Assembly (NCBI RefSeq): GCF_001563265.1
Contig: NZ_CP005083.1
Span: 3,723,001-3,787,000, forward strand
From: Sphingobium sp. TKS
GTDB taxonomy: Bacteria > Pseudomonadota > Alphaproteobacteria > Sphingomonadales > Sphingomonadaceae
Reading direction: 5' to 3'
Length of the DNA stretch: 64,000 nt
In this document: positions 51,392 to 60,862 of the stretch, one piece after another
How the letters are laid out: every line of letters begins with the position of its first letter
Position numbering within the stretch: position 1 is the first letter of the stretch
Notes under the pieces: model-generated
What the model was told of the DNA's origin: nothing
The model's input: the letters and a program-made list of their open reading frames with translations, nothing else
Database searches by the model: none
Translations under genes and position numbers: made by a program

Positions 51392-52207
51392 TCATTGTTG
51401 ATTGAGTTCGGCTTCTATGCCGCCTATCGCGTCCGCCAAATGTCGTTGAACTGCATCGAATCGAGAGGGGTTGGCGAACGCCTCGGGGGACATGACAATA
51501 TTCATACATGCCAATACCTGGCCGTTGCGCATTATGGGCCTGCCGATCGCTGCAACATCGGCTTCTATGCTGCCGATCGCCGTGGCAAAACCGCGGCTGC
51601 GGACCTTGCCGAGGTGGCGTTGTGCATCGCGGATGCCCATGCGCCCGAAGCCGCTCTGTTCCCAATCATAAATGAATGGCTTCAGGAGAGGGCGTCGGAT
51701 GGCCTCTCCTGAAAATGCGAGGAATGCTTGGCCCAGCGCGCTCGACAGTGGGACTTGACGTCCGATCATCGGCTTGTGCACGAAAAACGAGCCGAAGCGA
51801 TGAGTGGTTTCTCGAAATACCATGAACCGGCCATCGAAGGTGGCGAGACTGCCTGGCCATGATGTCTTTTTCAGCAACTGCATGAGAACCGGGGCCGCGA
51901 TCTGAGTGACCCAAAGCGGATCAGTGAAGCCATCGCTGAGCAGGCGCACTTTGGATGATAGCCGGTATTCGTGATTGGACGGGCTGCGGATCAGATAGCC
52001 ATCAGCCTCCAATGTGGCCAGAAAGCGATACACCGTTGTTCTGTTTAATCGGGTGTGTGCCGCGATTTCCGCGACCGTCGACCGTTTCAAGCCAACCTGA
52101 ATCAAAACATCAAGTCCACGACTTAACGCCGTGACCCGGCGATGAGTCTGCTTGGCTGCCCGAGCAGATGCAATCGGATCTTCTTCAGTGTTTCTCATAG
52201 CGAACAA
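51392..52207 (-). CDS. IclR family transcriptional regulator
   Basis: A 271-residue regulator. The N-terminal winged helix has RGLDVLIQVGLKRSTVAEIAAHTRLNRTTVYRFLATLEADGYL. The effector domain follows with FVHKPMIGRQVPLSSALGQAFLAF and a C-terminal IGSIEADVAAIGRPIMRNG. The family regulates catabolic operons; it is divergent from the TonB receptor/dioxygenase operon, its likely target. Start 52207 (or 52198). Confidence 0.94.
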   Translation of the reverse strand: MFAMRNTEEDPIASARAAKQTHRRVTALSRGLDVLIQVGLKRSTVAEIAAHTRLNRTTVYRFLATLEADGYLIRSPSNHEYRLSSKVRLLSDGFTDPLWVTQIAAPVLMQLLKKTSWPGSLATFDGRFMVFRETTHRFGSFFVHKPMIGRQVPLSSALGQAFLAFSGEAIRRPLLKPFIYDWEQSGFGRMGIRDAQRHLGKVRSRGFATAIGSIEADVAAIGRPIMRNGQVLACMNIVMSPEAFANPSRFDAVQRHLADAIGGIEAELNQQ

Positions 52208-52440
52208 CCCTGTAAGCTCCTTTCACCCAAACCGCAATATTACCCTAGAATTTCCTTTTATCCTTTACTCCACGGTGCCGTGGCTCCACTCAAACATGAG
52301 TTCGCCATGCGAACATTATGTGTCTCGCCATTGTCGGCATTGATCCTCGGGCCGTAAACAAATCCGAGTTGGCGGAAAGAGAACAGCTCAAGCGTGCGGT
52401 CGCCAAATCTACAGTAAAACCAGAAAACCTGGAGGGGATC

Positions 52441-54894
52441 ATGAGGAAGATATTACTTGCCGGAGTCAGCGCGGCATGGGCAACATTTCCGGCTGCCGGC
52501 TACGCCCAGAATATCGAGAAGACGACAGAGCAGAGCGCCAGCGCTATTGCGGAGCCGGTCGAAAACAACGATCCTATGATGGAAATCGTGGTCACTGCTC
52601 AGCGTCGGAGCGAGAAACTTCAGAACGTGGGCATTTCGGTCTCCGCCTTCTCCGGAGAGACCCTGCGCACGGCAGGTATCACTTCCAGCATTGAAATCAC
52701 CAAATTCACGCCCGGAATCACAGCGTCAGGCGCCGTAGGCGGACAAGGCATGCAGTTTTCGATCCGCGGCGTGACACAGAGCGACTATAATGACGCCATC
52801 GAAGGACCGGTCGCTGTCTATATCGACGATGTCTATATCAACTCACAGCAGGGTCATGGCATGGCCCTATTCGACCTCGCCCGCGTAGAAGCGCTCAAAG
52901 GGCCACAAGGCACGCTCTTTGGCCGCAACGCAACGGGCGGCCTCGTCCACTTTATTGTCAATAAGCCTGAGCTAAGCAAATATGGCGGTTATGCAAACGC
53001 GACCTATGGCCGCTTCGATCAGACGACGCTGGAAGGCGCGCTAAACATCCCGATAGGCGACAGCACAGCGCTGCGTGTATCGGGCACTTGGGACCGGCAT
53101 GGAGCCGTGTGGAGGAACAGCTATCCGGCCGGCATGGTGACTGGCACACCGCTGAACTTCGGCGCTAGCGCCATCTCGCCTATTGGACAGGACCTAGGCG
53201 GTGATGACAAGCTGGCGGGCCGCGCGCAGTTGCTCGTCCAGCCCAATGATGGCCTGACAATCCGCCTGACCGGTTCAGCGCTTCGTCAAAACCTCTCCTC
53301 CTCACCCTGGACGACATCTTCTGTCGTGCCGGTTGTGGATGGACAGGACCGCGTCGTGGGAGGTTTCTTTGCTTCACCAACCGAGACGCGCGCGGCCGCT
53401 GGCCCGAACGGGCAGAATTACTATAATCCGGCAGTTCTCGGCTTCCAAGGCTTCCTTTACAGTCCGAATAATGACGGGCACCGGGCACCGGGAGCAAGCT
53501 GGTTCGGCTATGTGCCGGTGGACATCGGCGAGCGGCGTCTTTCGGAAGAATTCGCCAAAAAGAACTCCAACAGCTTCCGCGCCTATAATGGCGCGCTGCA
53601 CATCGATGCCGATCTTGGCGGTGCACAATTGGCGTCCGTCACCTCTTGGTCTCGTTACAAGAAGAACTTCCTGCTCGATGGCGAGGCTTCACCTGTCAAC
53701 GCTTTTGACTTCGGCACTCGCTCCAATGTCCGCTCCATTTCACAGGAACTGCGTTTGAGCGGCGCAAGCGGTGGCGTAAACTGGACTACGGGTGCCTTCT
53801 ATCTCGACATAGACGCCCGAAACGCGCAGGGGCTGCTTGGTCCGGCGGGATCGGCGCTGGGGGTCGCTTTCGGTCTCCCCGCCGGCGTGGATGCCATGAG
53901 CGTCTACAGACTCAAAACACGCTCCGTCTCTCTGTTCGGCCAGCTGAACTGGGAATTCGCCCCGGCTTTCACCCTGGTGGTTGGGGGCCGTCTAATCCGC
54001 GAACACCAGAACTATGAGTTTTCGTCGGATGCCTATGCGGACAGCGGCGCGTACGTGATCGACACGGAGACTGCGCTGTTCCCCCTCCATCCGTCGTTCC
54101 AGCAAACCCGAACCGATTGGCCATGGGCTGGCAAGGCGCAACTCGAATATAGGCCGCATCAGGGCCTGCTGTTATACGCGGGCATCAATCGCGGCGTGAA
54201 GGCTGGTAGCTACAATGCCAAACTGGCGGACGGTTCCCCTCCCCTTCAGCCTTCCGAAATTCCATACGAGCCAGAGGCGCTTCTATCTTATGAAGCGGGT
54301 GTCAAGCTGACCGGCCCGAGCAACCGCTACACGCTCAATCTCTCGGTCTTCCATTATGACTACAAAGATTATCAGTCGTTCACTTTCACACATATTTCGG
54401 GCCTCGTGCAAAACCGGGACGCCCGCACGAACGGTGTCGAAGTGGAGGCAACGCTGCGCCCGTTCGGCGGGTTCAACCTCTCTGCCTCGGTCGCCTATGT
54501 GGATACGAAGGTCAAGAACGTTCAGGTTGCGCCCGGTGTTAGCCGCGATGCGCGGCCGACCTATGCGCCGGAATTTTCGGGCAGTCTGGTTGCCAGTTAC
54601 ACCCTTCCTGCCATGGACGGCGACCTGACGATTGGCGGTAATCTCAGCCACCAGTCGAGTGTCTATCACAACGCCCGCAACTTTCAGTCACAGAAGATAA
54701 GTGGCCGAACCTTGACCGATTTCTCTGTCCGGTGGGAGAGTCAGTCCGGTCTCAGCCTGTCTGCTTTCCTCAAAAATGCATTTGATAAACGATACAAGAC
54801 GGTGGGTCTCGACCTCGCCACGGCGTGCGGGTGTAACGTGGAGGCTTATGGAATGCCGCGCACGTGGGGCATTATGATTGGCCAGAGTTTCTAG
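52441..54894 (+). CDS. TonB-dependent receptor of the catabolic operon
   Basis: An 817-residue outer-membrane receptor (start 52441 with CTGGAGGGG ribosome site; signal peptide MRKILLAGVSAAWATFPAAG). The TonB box is in MMEIVVTAQRRSEKLQNVGI and plug motifs include FSIRGVTQSDYNDAIEGPVA and VEALKGPQGTLFGRNATGGL. The barrel ends WGIMIGQSF (terminal Phe). This class in sphingomonads usually imports organic substrates rather than siderophores. It heads the operon with extradiol dioxygenase and CoA-dependent enzymes, so it probably takes up the compound they degrade. Confidence 0.94.
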   Translation: MRKILLAGVSAAWATFPAAGYAQNIEKTTEQSASAIAEPVENNDPMMEIVVTAQRRSEKLQNVGISVSAFSGETLRTAGITSSIEITKFTPGITASGAVGGQGMQFSIRGVTQSDYNDAIEGPVAVYIDDVYINSQQGHGMALFDLARVEALKGPQGTLFGRNATGGLVHFIVNKPELSKYGGYANATYGRFDQTTLEGALNIPIGDSTALRVSGTWDRHGAVWRNSYPAGMVTGTPLNFGASAISPIGQDLGGDDKLAGRAQLLVQPNDGLTIRLTGSALRQNLSSSPWTTSSVVPVVDGQDRVVGGFFASPTETRAAAGPNGQNYYNPAVLGFQGFLYSPNNDGHRAPGASWFGYVPVDIGERRLSEEFAKKNSNSFRAYNGALHIDADLGGAQLASVTSWSRYKKNFLLDGEASPVNAFDFGTRSNVRSISQELRLSGASGGVNWTTGAFYLDIDARNAQGLLGPAGSALGVAFGLPAGVDAMSVYRLKTRSVSLFGQLNWEFAPAFTLVVGGRLIREHQNYEFSSDAYADSGAYVIDTETALFPLHPSFQQTRTDWPWAGKAQLEYRPHQGLLLYAGINRGVKAGSYNAKLADGSPPLQPSEIPYEPEALLSYEAGVKLTGPSNRYTLNLSVFHYDYKDYQSFTFTHISGLVQNRDARTNGVEVEATLRPFGGFNLSASVAYVDTKVKNVQVAPGVSRDARPTYAPEFSGSLVASYTLPAMDGDLTIGGNLSHQSSVYHNARNFQSQKISGRTLTDFSVRWESQSGLSLSAFLKNAFDKRYKTVGLDLATACGCNVEAYGMPRTWGIMIGQSF

Positions 54895-54904
54895 GAGAAA
54901 CCGG

Positions 54905-55435
54905 ATGAGCATGACGCGGCGCCGTGTGGTCGCGGCTGAACGCAATGGGAAATCGGTGATCATCGACGATGTCGAACTGCCGGAGCAGCCATTCCTTCAA
55001 ACGCCCGGCTTTTCTATCACGATGCTGTGGCAGACTGCGCCGGCTGCCGAACCGGGGCGTACGCCGCATATCAGCAGCATCATTCCGGGGCCGGGCGGGA
55101 CAGCACTGCTGTTCGTGACCTTCCCGCCCGATGCCGTCATGGCGGATCCGCGTTTTGATCCTAACGCGGCCGGTCGTGAATATTTGGAGCGGCTTCCGGG
55201 TCTGGCCGAGTTGTTCGAGCCGGATAACCCCGGAATGCACCGCACTCCAACGATCGATTATGACATCGTGTTCGATGGCTGCATCACCGCCGAACTCGAT
55301 GATGGCCAGTGCGTAGACCTGAAGCGTGGCGATGTGCTTGTGCAACACGGCACCCGCCACGCGTGGCGAAACCGCTCGCAGGAGCCAGCGACGATGATCT
55401 TTGTACTTGTAGCCGCAGGTGATAACCAGAAATGA
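54905..55435 (+). CDS. Cupin-domain protein
   Basis: A 176-residue protein with a C-terminal cupin: VQHGTRHAWRNRSQEPATMIFVL and upstream HRTPTIDYDIVFDGCITAELDDGQC. The metal-ligand pattern (Asp/Glu and His) is partly visible. Such proteins often accompany aromatic catabolic enzymes and may act as small dioxygenases or isomerases; the reaction is unknown. It starts 10 bases after the TonB receptor stop and overlaps the dioxygenase gene by four bases (ATGA). Confidence 0.85.
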   Translation: MSMTRRRVVAAERNGKSVIIDDVELPEQPFLQTPGFSITMLWQTAPAAEPGRTPHISSIIPGPGGTALLFVTFPPDAVMADPRFDPNAAGREYLERLPGLAELFEPDNPGMHRTPTIDYDIVFDGCITAELDDGQCVDLKRGDVLVQHGTRHAWRNRSQEPATMIFVLVAAGDNQK

Positions 55436-56412
55436 ATAGCCTGCCCAAGAGTGGACGACTTGCGCTCGCCTGCGCCTCACATTCTCCTCTCATGGAAAAA
55501 GGAGAATGTGAGGGTGGTGTTCGGGAAACCATTCTCGCCGCCTTCAGGTCACTTGCCGGGTTCATCGACGATTTCGGTGCCGACCTGATCATTCAATTCT
55601 CACCAGACCATTTCAATTCTTTCTTTTACAACATGATGCCCACCTTCTGCGTCGGGATCAGCGCGGAGTCCATCGGCGACTGGGGGACCGCCACGGGGCC
55701 TCTCTCCGTTCCGGTTACAGATGCGGAAGAACTTGCCGGCGCCCTGATAGCAGAGGGCTTCGACATCACCACCAGCCGGCGGATGACGGTCGATCATGGC
55801 TTCGTGCAAATATGGGAACAGATGTTCGGCAGTTTTTCCGGTCTTCCGATCATTCCCATTTTCATCAACTGCATCGCCCCGCCTTCGCCCACAACGCGGC
55901 GGGTACGAGAAATCGGCGAGGCCGTTGGACGTTTTGCCTTGGGAACGGGAAAGCGCGTTCTCATTGTCAGTTCCGGCGGGCTGAGCCACGACCCACCTAT
56001 CCCTCGCCTCGCGACATCTTCGCCCGATGTTCGGGCGCAACTGATCGACGGCCCAACATCTATTGCCGCCGCTCGTCAGGAGCGAGAGAAACGTACTCTT
56101 GCGGTCAGCCATGAGGCCTCTCGCGGCAGTGCATCCATATTGCCCGTGTCCGAACAGTGGGATCGGCAATTCCTGAATTCGTTCCGCTTCGGGAAGTCTG
56201 ATATATTCGACACAATGCAATATGATCACATCGTTCGGGAGGGGGGGCGTGCCGGGCCGGAAGTCCTGTGTTGGATCGCGGCTTTGGCTGCGCTTCGCGT
56301 TGGAGGCGCGATCCATACTGACTTGTATTGCTATGAAGCCATTCAGGGCTGGCTGTCCGGCATGGCGATCTTATCCGGCGTGAATGAAGAGGAGAGCGTC
56401 CGTGACATATGA
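55432..56412 (+). CDS. Class III extradiol ring-cleavage dioxygenase (MhpB-like)
   Basis: A 326-residue enzyme similar to 2,3-dihydroxyphenylpropionate 1,2-dioxygenase: LACASHSPLMEKGE (metal His), FSPDHFNSFFYNMMPTFCVG, VDHGFVQIWEQMFG, PIIPIFINCIAPPSPTTRRV and SSGGLSHDPPIPRLA are all shared with MhpB. It uses Fe(II) to open a catechol ring next to a substituted carbon. It is part of a co-translated operon with a hydrolase of the MhpC type directly after it. Confidence 0.93.
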   Translation: MNSLPKSGRLALACASHSPLMEKGECEGGVRETILAAFRSLAGFIDDFGADLIIQFSPDHFNSFFYNMMPTFCVGISAESIGDWGTATGPLSVPVTDAEELAGALIAEGFDITTSRRMTVDHGFVQIWEQMFGSFSGLPIIPIFINCIAPPSPTTRRVREIGEAVGRFALGTGKRVLIVSSGGLSHDPPIPRLATSSPDVRAQLIDGPTSIAAARQEREKRTLAVSHEASRGSASILPVSEQWDRQFLNSFRFGKSDIFDTMQYDHIVREGGRAGPEVLCWIAALAALRVGGAIHTDLYCYEAIQGWLSGMAILSGVNEEESVRDI

Positions 56413-57259
56413 AAGCATATGGAGTGAATTGCGCGGCGTTACCTTCGAACAGGGCTGGCTCGATGCGGACGGAATCAAGACGCGGTATTTGATGGCCGGT
56501 GATCGGTCGCGTCCGCTCCTGATCCTGTTGCACGGCGTGGGTGGACATGCGGAGGCATATGTCCGCAACCTCGGTCCTCACGCGGAGCATTTCTGGACCG
56601 TGGCCATCGACATGATGGGGCATGGATGGACGGATAAACCGCAAGCGGATTATCAAGTAGCCGACTACGGGAGGCATGTCCTTGCCGTTGTGCGCACACT
56701 GGGGCGCGAACGTGCCTTGATTTCGGGTGAAAGCCTCGGCGGCTGGGTGGCGACCTGGCTTGCGGTCCATCATCCGGAGCGTGTCGAAAAGCTGGTGCTG
56801 AACACTGCGGGGGGATGGACGGCTCATCCAGAGGTGATGGAGCGCTTGAAACGCCTCTCGATCGAAGCGGCGACGGACCCAAGCCCGGAACGTGTCCGGA
56901 GCAGGCTCGAATGGCTTATGTTCGACAAGAGTCGCGTGAACGACGACCTTATCGAAACCCGGCGCGCAATCTATGCACAGCCCGGTTACGCGGAAGTGAT
57001 GAAGCACATTATGTGTCTACAGGACATGGAGGTTCGGCGACCTAACATGATCACGGAGCTTCAGTATAAGTCCATTCAATGCCCTACCCTGGTTGTTTGG
57101 ACATCCCACGATCCATCGGCAACACCTGCAGAGGGAGCACAGATTGCGGGCATGATTCCGAATTCTCAATTTGTCGTCATGAATGAATGCGGGCACTGGC
57201 CACAGTATGAGAATGCAGCCGAATTCAACGGGATGCATATCAGGTTTTTGCTTCGCTAG
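56402..57259 (+). CDS. Meta-cleavage product hydrolase (MhpC-like alpha/beta hydrolase)
   Basis: A 285-residue alpha/beta hydrolase starting at GTG 56402 with a GAGGAGAG site, overlapping the dioxygenase stop by 11 bases. The Ser nucleophile is in ISGESLGGWVATWLA, Asp in VVWTSHDPSATPAEGA and His in MNECGHWPQYEN; LLHGVGGHAEAYVRNLGPH forms the oxyanion-hole region. It should cleave the ring-opened dienoate made by the upstream enzyme into a shorter hydroxydienoate and an acid. Confidence 0.92.
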   Translation: MTYESIWSELRGVTFEQGWLDADGIKTRYLMAGDRSRPLLILLHGVGGHAEAYVRNLGPHAEHFWTVAIDMMGHGWTDKPQADYQVADYGRHVLAVVRTLGRERALISGESLGGWVATWLAVHHPERVEKLVLNTAGGWTAHPEVMERLKRLSIEAATDPSPERVRSRLEWLMFDKSRVNDDLIETRRAIYAQPGYAEVMKHIMCLQDMEVRRPNMITELQYKSIQCPTLVVWTSHDPSATPAEGAQIAGMIPNSQFVVMNECGHWPQYENAAEFNGMHIRFLLR

Positions 57260-57332
57260 CCGGTACCCCGGCGATGACCCATGCCGCTTCTGCCACTTAC
57301 CTTTCAAAATTTATCCATGCCGCTGAGGTCCC

Positions 57333-58505
57333 ATGACCGCATTCACACTTTTCCATCCTGATCAGTATCGAGATATCCGCGATGCCGTACGCGATCTTTG
57401 CCGCCAGTTTCCTAACGAGTACCATCGTCAAATTGACGAGAAACGCGCCTACCCAGAGGACTTCGTCAACGCGCTGACCAAGGCGGGCTGGCTCGCCGCA
57501 TTGATCCCACAGGAATACGGCGGTTCCGGTTTGTCCATGGCCGAGGCGTCGGTGATTATGGAAGAAATCAACCGCGCCGGTGGCAATTCTGGAGCGTGCC
57601 ATGGACAAATGTATGTGATGAACACTATCGTGTACAGCGGCACCCAAGCGCAGAAGGAGCGTTACCTGCCTCGCATCGCGGCCGGCGAGTTGCGCGTGCA
57701 ATCCATGGGCGTGACCGAGCCGGGCACTGGCAGCGATACGACGAAGCTCAGGACTTCAGCAGTCAGGAAGGACGGACGCTGGGTCATAAACGGTCAAAAG
57801 GTCTGGATTTCCCGCGTACAGCACAGCGACCTCCTGATCTTGCTCGCGCGCACGACCCCTCTGGCCGAGGTGCAACGAAAGAGCGATGGCCTGAGTTGTT
57901 TCATCGTTGAACTCGACAAGGCCATCGGTAACGGCCTGACGGTGCGGCCCATTCTCAACATGGTCAACCATGAGACAAACGAGTTGTTCTTCGACAATCT
58001 GGAATTGCCCGAAGACGCGTTGTTGGGCGCCGAAGGCAAAGGCTTGAAGGCCATTTTCGACGGTTTGAATGCGGAACGCACCTTGATCGCCGCCGAATGC
58101 ATCGGCGATGGCTATTGGTTTCTCGAAAAGGCGCGCGACTATGCGAGCCAACGCAAGGTGTTCGATCGTCCTATCGGACAGAATCAGGGTGTCCAGTTCC
58201 CTCTGGCTGAGGCCTTCATCGAACTGGAAGCCGCCAACCTGATGCGGTGGCGCGCTTGCGAGAAAATAGATGCGTGCCAGAATGCGGGTGTTGAAGCCAA
58301 CATGGCAAAGTATCTTGCAGCCAAGGCGAGCTGGGAAGCCGCCAACGCTTGCCTACAGACATATGGTGGTTTCGGTTTTGCTTGCGAATACGATGTGGAA
58401 CGCAAATTCCGCGAGACGCGCCTGTACCAAGTCGCGCCTGTCTCCACCAACATGATATTGAGCTACGTCGCCGAGCATGTGCTCGGGCTACCCCGTTCCT
58501 ACTGA
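57333..58505 (+). CDS. Acyl-CoA dehydrogenase
   Basis: A 390-residue flavoenzyme: ALIPQEYGGSGLSMAEASVI, SMGVTEPGTGSDTTKLRTSA (FAD contact), GQKVWISRVQHSDLLILLAR and CLQTYGGFGFACEYDVERKFRETRLYQ are the family motifs. It introduces a double bond alpha-beta to a CoA thioester. Together with the downstream hydratase and CoA-transferase this points to beta-oxidation-like processing of a side chain or of the cleavage product. Confidence 0.93.
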   Translation: MTAFTLFHPDQYRDIRDAVRDLCRQFPNEYHRQIDEKRAYPEDFVNALTKAGWLAALIPQEYGGSGLSMAEASVIMEEINRAGGNSGACHGQMYVMNTIVYSGTQAQKERYLPRIAAGELRVQSMGVTEPGTGSDTTKLRTSAVRKDGRWVINGQKVWISRVQHSDLLILLARTTPLAEVQRKSDGLSCFIVELDKAIGNGLTVRPILNMVNHETNELFFDNLELPEDALLGAEGKGLKAIFDGLNAERTLIAAECIGDGYWFLEKARDYASQRKVFDRPIGQNQGVQFPLAEAFIELEAANLMRWRACEKIDACQNAGVEANMAKYLAAKASWEAANACLQTYGGFGFACEYDVERKFRETRLYQVAPVSTNMILSYVAEHVLGLPRSY

Positions 58506-58664
58506 TCTTTGGAAGGCGTTCTGGTCATGATGACCCTTGCACCGATTAAGTGCCACGAGAAGGCGTTTGTGAAATCCGACGATACGGGAGTCGACATCAG
58601 CAACGTGAAGATATCGATAAACTCATTTGACGGAGATCACGGTGACCCGTGCGCTCTCTAGACC

Positions 58665-59507
58665 ATGAATGAGATTTCACATGACTCGCGTGTAGGGCGC
58701 ACTCAGGTTCTTTGCGACCAGATCTCGGCTGCACCCCTTCGCCTGATGCGTGCCGCATTGGACCAGGATCCCGATCAGCCGCCCATCGAAGTCCTGCCAC
58801 CGCTGTGGCACTGGCTGTATTTTCTACCAGCCGAAAGGCAGTCCAATATTGGCACCGACGGGCACCCGAGGCGTGACCGCAGCTTCATGCCGTCCGTAAC
58901 ACTTCCGCGCCGCATGTGGGCCGGCGGCCGCTTATACTTTATTCGGCCATTGATGCTGGGAGTGAGCGCTCAGCGTACCTCGCGTATCCTGTCCAAGCGG
59001 GACAAGGTGGGCCGCAGCGGCCATCTGGTCTTCCTTACTTTGCAGCACGAAATATCCGATGTGCAGGGGCTGGTCATCCGCGAAGAGCAGGACATCGTCT
59101 ACCGTGAGGCAACGGTGAGCGGCGCCAAGGCGCCTGCACCGCCCGCCGCACCCGTCAACGAACAGTTCGCCCGCATCGTCACGCCTGACCCCATCCTGCT
59201 GATGCGCTATTCAGCACTCACGTTCAACTGCCACCGCATTCATTACGATCGTCCCTACGCGATGCAGGAGGAAGGCTATCCGGGCCTGGTAGTACATGGC
59301 CCCCTGATCGCCACACTCCTCATGGAGACGTTGCGCGGGGTCCATCCCGAACGGCCCATAGCCTGCTTCGAATTCAAAGCCGTGAGCCCGCTCTTCGACA
59401 CAGAACCGTTCATGACGGCAGGCCGCGTCGATGGTCGGATCGCCCAACTGTGGGCGCGCGGCGCGCAAGGTCAACTCGCTATGTCGGCGAGCGCCGAGTT
59501 CGCTTGA
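58665..59507 (+). CDS. MaoC-like / mesaconyl-C4-CoA hydratase-like protein
   Basis: A 280-residue two-domain hot-dog hydratase. The N-terminal half (PIEVLPPLWHWLYFLPAERQ, GTDGHPRRDRSFMPSVTLPR) and the C-terminal half (YSALTFNCHRIHYDRPYAMQEEGYPGLVVHGPL) match the FAS1-like/mesaconyl-C4-CoA hydratase group; the second has the catalytic Asp/His pair. It hydrates an enoyl-CoA. It follows the acyl-CoA dehydrogenase and its stop is next to the CoA-transferase gene. Confidence 0.9.
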   Translation: MNEISHDSRVGRTQVLCDQISAAPLRLMRAALDQDPDQPPIEVLPPLWHWLYFLPAERQSNIGTDGHPRRDRSFMPSVTLPRRMWAGGRLYFIRPLMLGVSAQRTSRILSKRDKVGRSGHLVFLTLQHEISDVQGLVIREEQDIVYREATVSGAKAPAPPAAPVNEQFARIVTPDPILLMRYSALTFNCHRIHYDRPYAMQEEGYPGLVVHGPLIATLLMETLRGVHPERPIACFEFKAVSPLFDTEPFMTAGRVDGRIAQLWARGAQGQLAMSASAEFA

Positions 59508-59527
59508 TGCGGGATAGGACTCTCCAT

Positions 59528-60712
59528 ATGCAGGCACTTCCTTTGAGCGGCATAACCGTCGTCACGCTCGAACATGCGATTGCTGCTCCGTTTTGCACTC
59601 GTCAACTGGCTGACCTCGGCGCTCGCGTCATCAAGGTGGAACGTCCCGGGAGCGGCGACTTCGCCCGGGCCTATGACCACCGTACACGCGGACTGGCCTC
59701 GCATTTTGTCTGGGCCAACCGTTCCAAGGAGAGTTTGACGCTCGATCTCAAGCAACCCAAGGCACGGCAGGTGCTGGGTGAATTGATTGCCCGGGCCGAC
59801 GTTTTGGTGCAGAATCTGGTGCCGGGCGCGGCGGTGCGCATGGGGTTGGGCTACGAAGCGCTAAGTCTGCATCATCCACGCCTGATTGTCTGCGACATTT
59901 CAGGCTACGGCACCAATGGTCCCTACAGCGACAAAAAGGCCTATGACCTTCTGATCCAGGGTGAAGCCGCTTTCCTGTCCATTACGGGCACACCCGAGGA
60001 GCCCTGTAAAGCCGGCAATTCCATCGCGGACATCGCCGCCGGCATGTACGCCTATACCGGTATCCTCAGCGCCTTGTTACAGCGCCATCAGACCGGTCAC
60101 GGCTCACACATAGAGGTCTCGATGCTGGAGGCGTTGGCCGAGTGGATGGGCTACCCGATGTATTATGCTTACGAGGGGCAGACTCCTCCGGGACGCAACA
60201 GCGCTTCTCACGCGACCATCTACCCTTATGGACCATTCGCGGCCGGTGATGGCGGCGTTGTCATTATGGGCCTTCAGAATGAGCGCGAATGGCAGTTGTT
60301 CTGCGATAAAGTGCTGGGCCAAGCAGATCTTGCCGATGACCAGCGCTTCGATACGAATGTGCGGCGTATCGAAAACCGTGCTGCGCTACAGCGGATCATC
60401 CTCGACTCCTTCTCTGATCTGACGTCGGTCGAGGCAAGGGCCAGACTGGACGAGGCCCAGATCGCTAACGCCGCCGTGAATCAGGTGGCCGATCTCTGGA
60501 CGCATCCGCAATTGCATGCCCGCCACCGTTTCCGCGCCATCGGCTCCGCAGCCGGTCCTTTACAGGCGCTTCTGCCTCCAGCCACCAGTAACGAATATGA
60601 ATGCCACATGGGTCCTGTGCCCGCGCTCGGCGAACACAGCGATACCATCCTGCGCGAACTTGGGCACGGCCCGGCGGACATCGCAATGCTGCGTCAAGAG
60701 GGCGCGATATGA
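59528..60712 (+). CDS. Type III CoA-transferase (CaiB/BaiF family)
   Basis: A 394-residue transferase: LPLSGITVVTLEHAIAAPFCTRQLADLGARVIKVERPGSGD, FVWANRSKESLTLDLKQP and VCDISGYGTNGPYSDKKAYDLL, the last with the catalytic Asp in YD. It moves CoA between carboxylic acids without ATP. Start at 59528 preferred for its AGGA site; ATG 59507 would overlap the hydratase stop (TGATG). It probably activates the operon's substrate or a cleavage product. Confidence 0.93.
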   Translation: MQALPLSGITVVTLEHAIAAPFCTRQLADLGARVIKVERPGSGDFARAYDHRTRGLASHFVWANRSKESLTLDLKQPKARQVLGELIARADVLVQNLVPGAAVRMGLGYEALSLHHPRLIVCDISGYGTNGPYSDKKAYDLLIQGEAAFLSITGTPEEPCKAGNSIADIAAGMYAYTGILSALLQRHQTGHGSHIEVSMLEALAEWMGYPMYYAYEGQTPPGRNSASHATIYPYGPFAAGDGGVVIMGLQNEREWQLFCDKVLGQADLADDQRFDTNVRRIENRAALQRIILDSFSDLTSVEARARLDEAQIANAAVNQVADLWTHPQLHARHRFRAIGSAAGPLQALLPPATSNEYECHMGPVPALGEHSDTILRELGHGPADIAMLRQEGAI

Positions 60713-60862
60713 ACCTTTAGTGCGACGCATTTGTAGCCTGCTGTTCGCGCCAACCGCGCGGGCCATACGCGCTGGGCTTGGCCAATGACATTCTCCCCCC
60801 TCGACCAAAGGAAACAGATCGATGTTCAAAACAGTTTCAATCTGCTGCAAAGGAGCAATACG

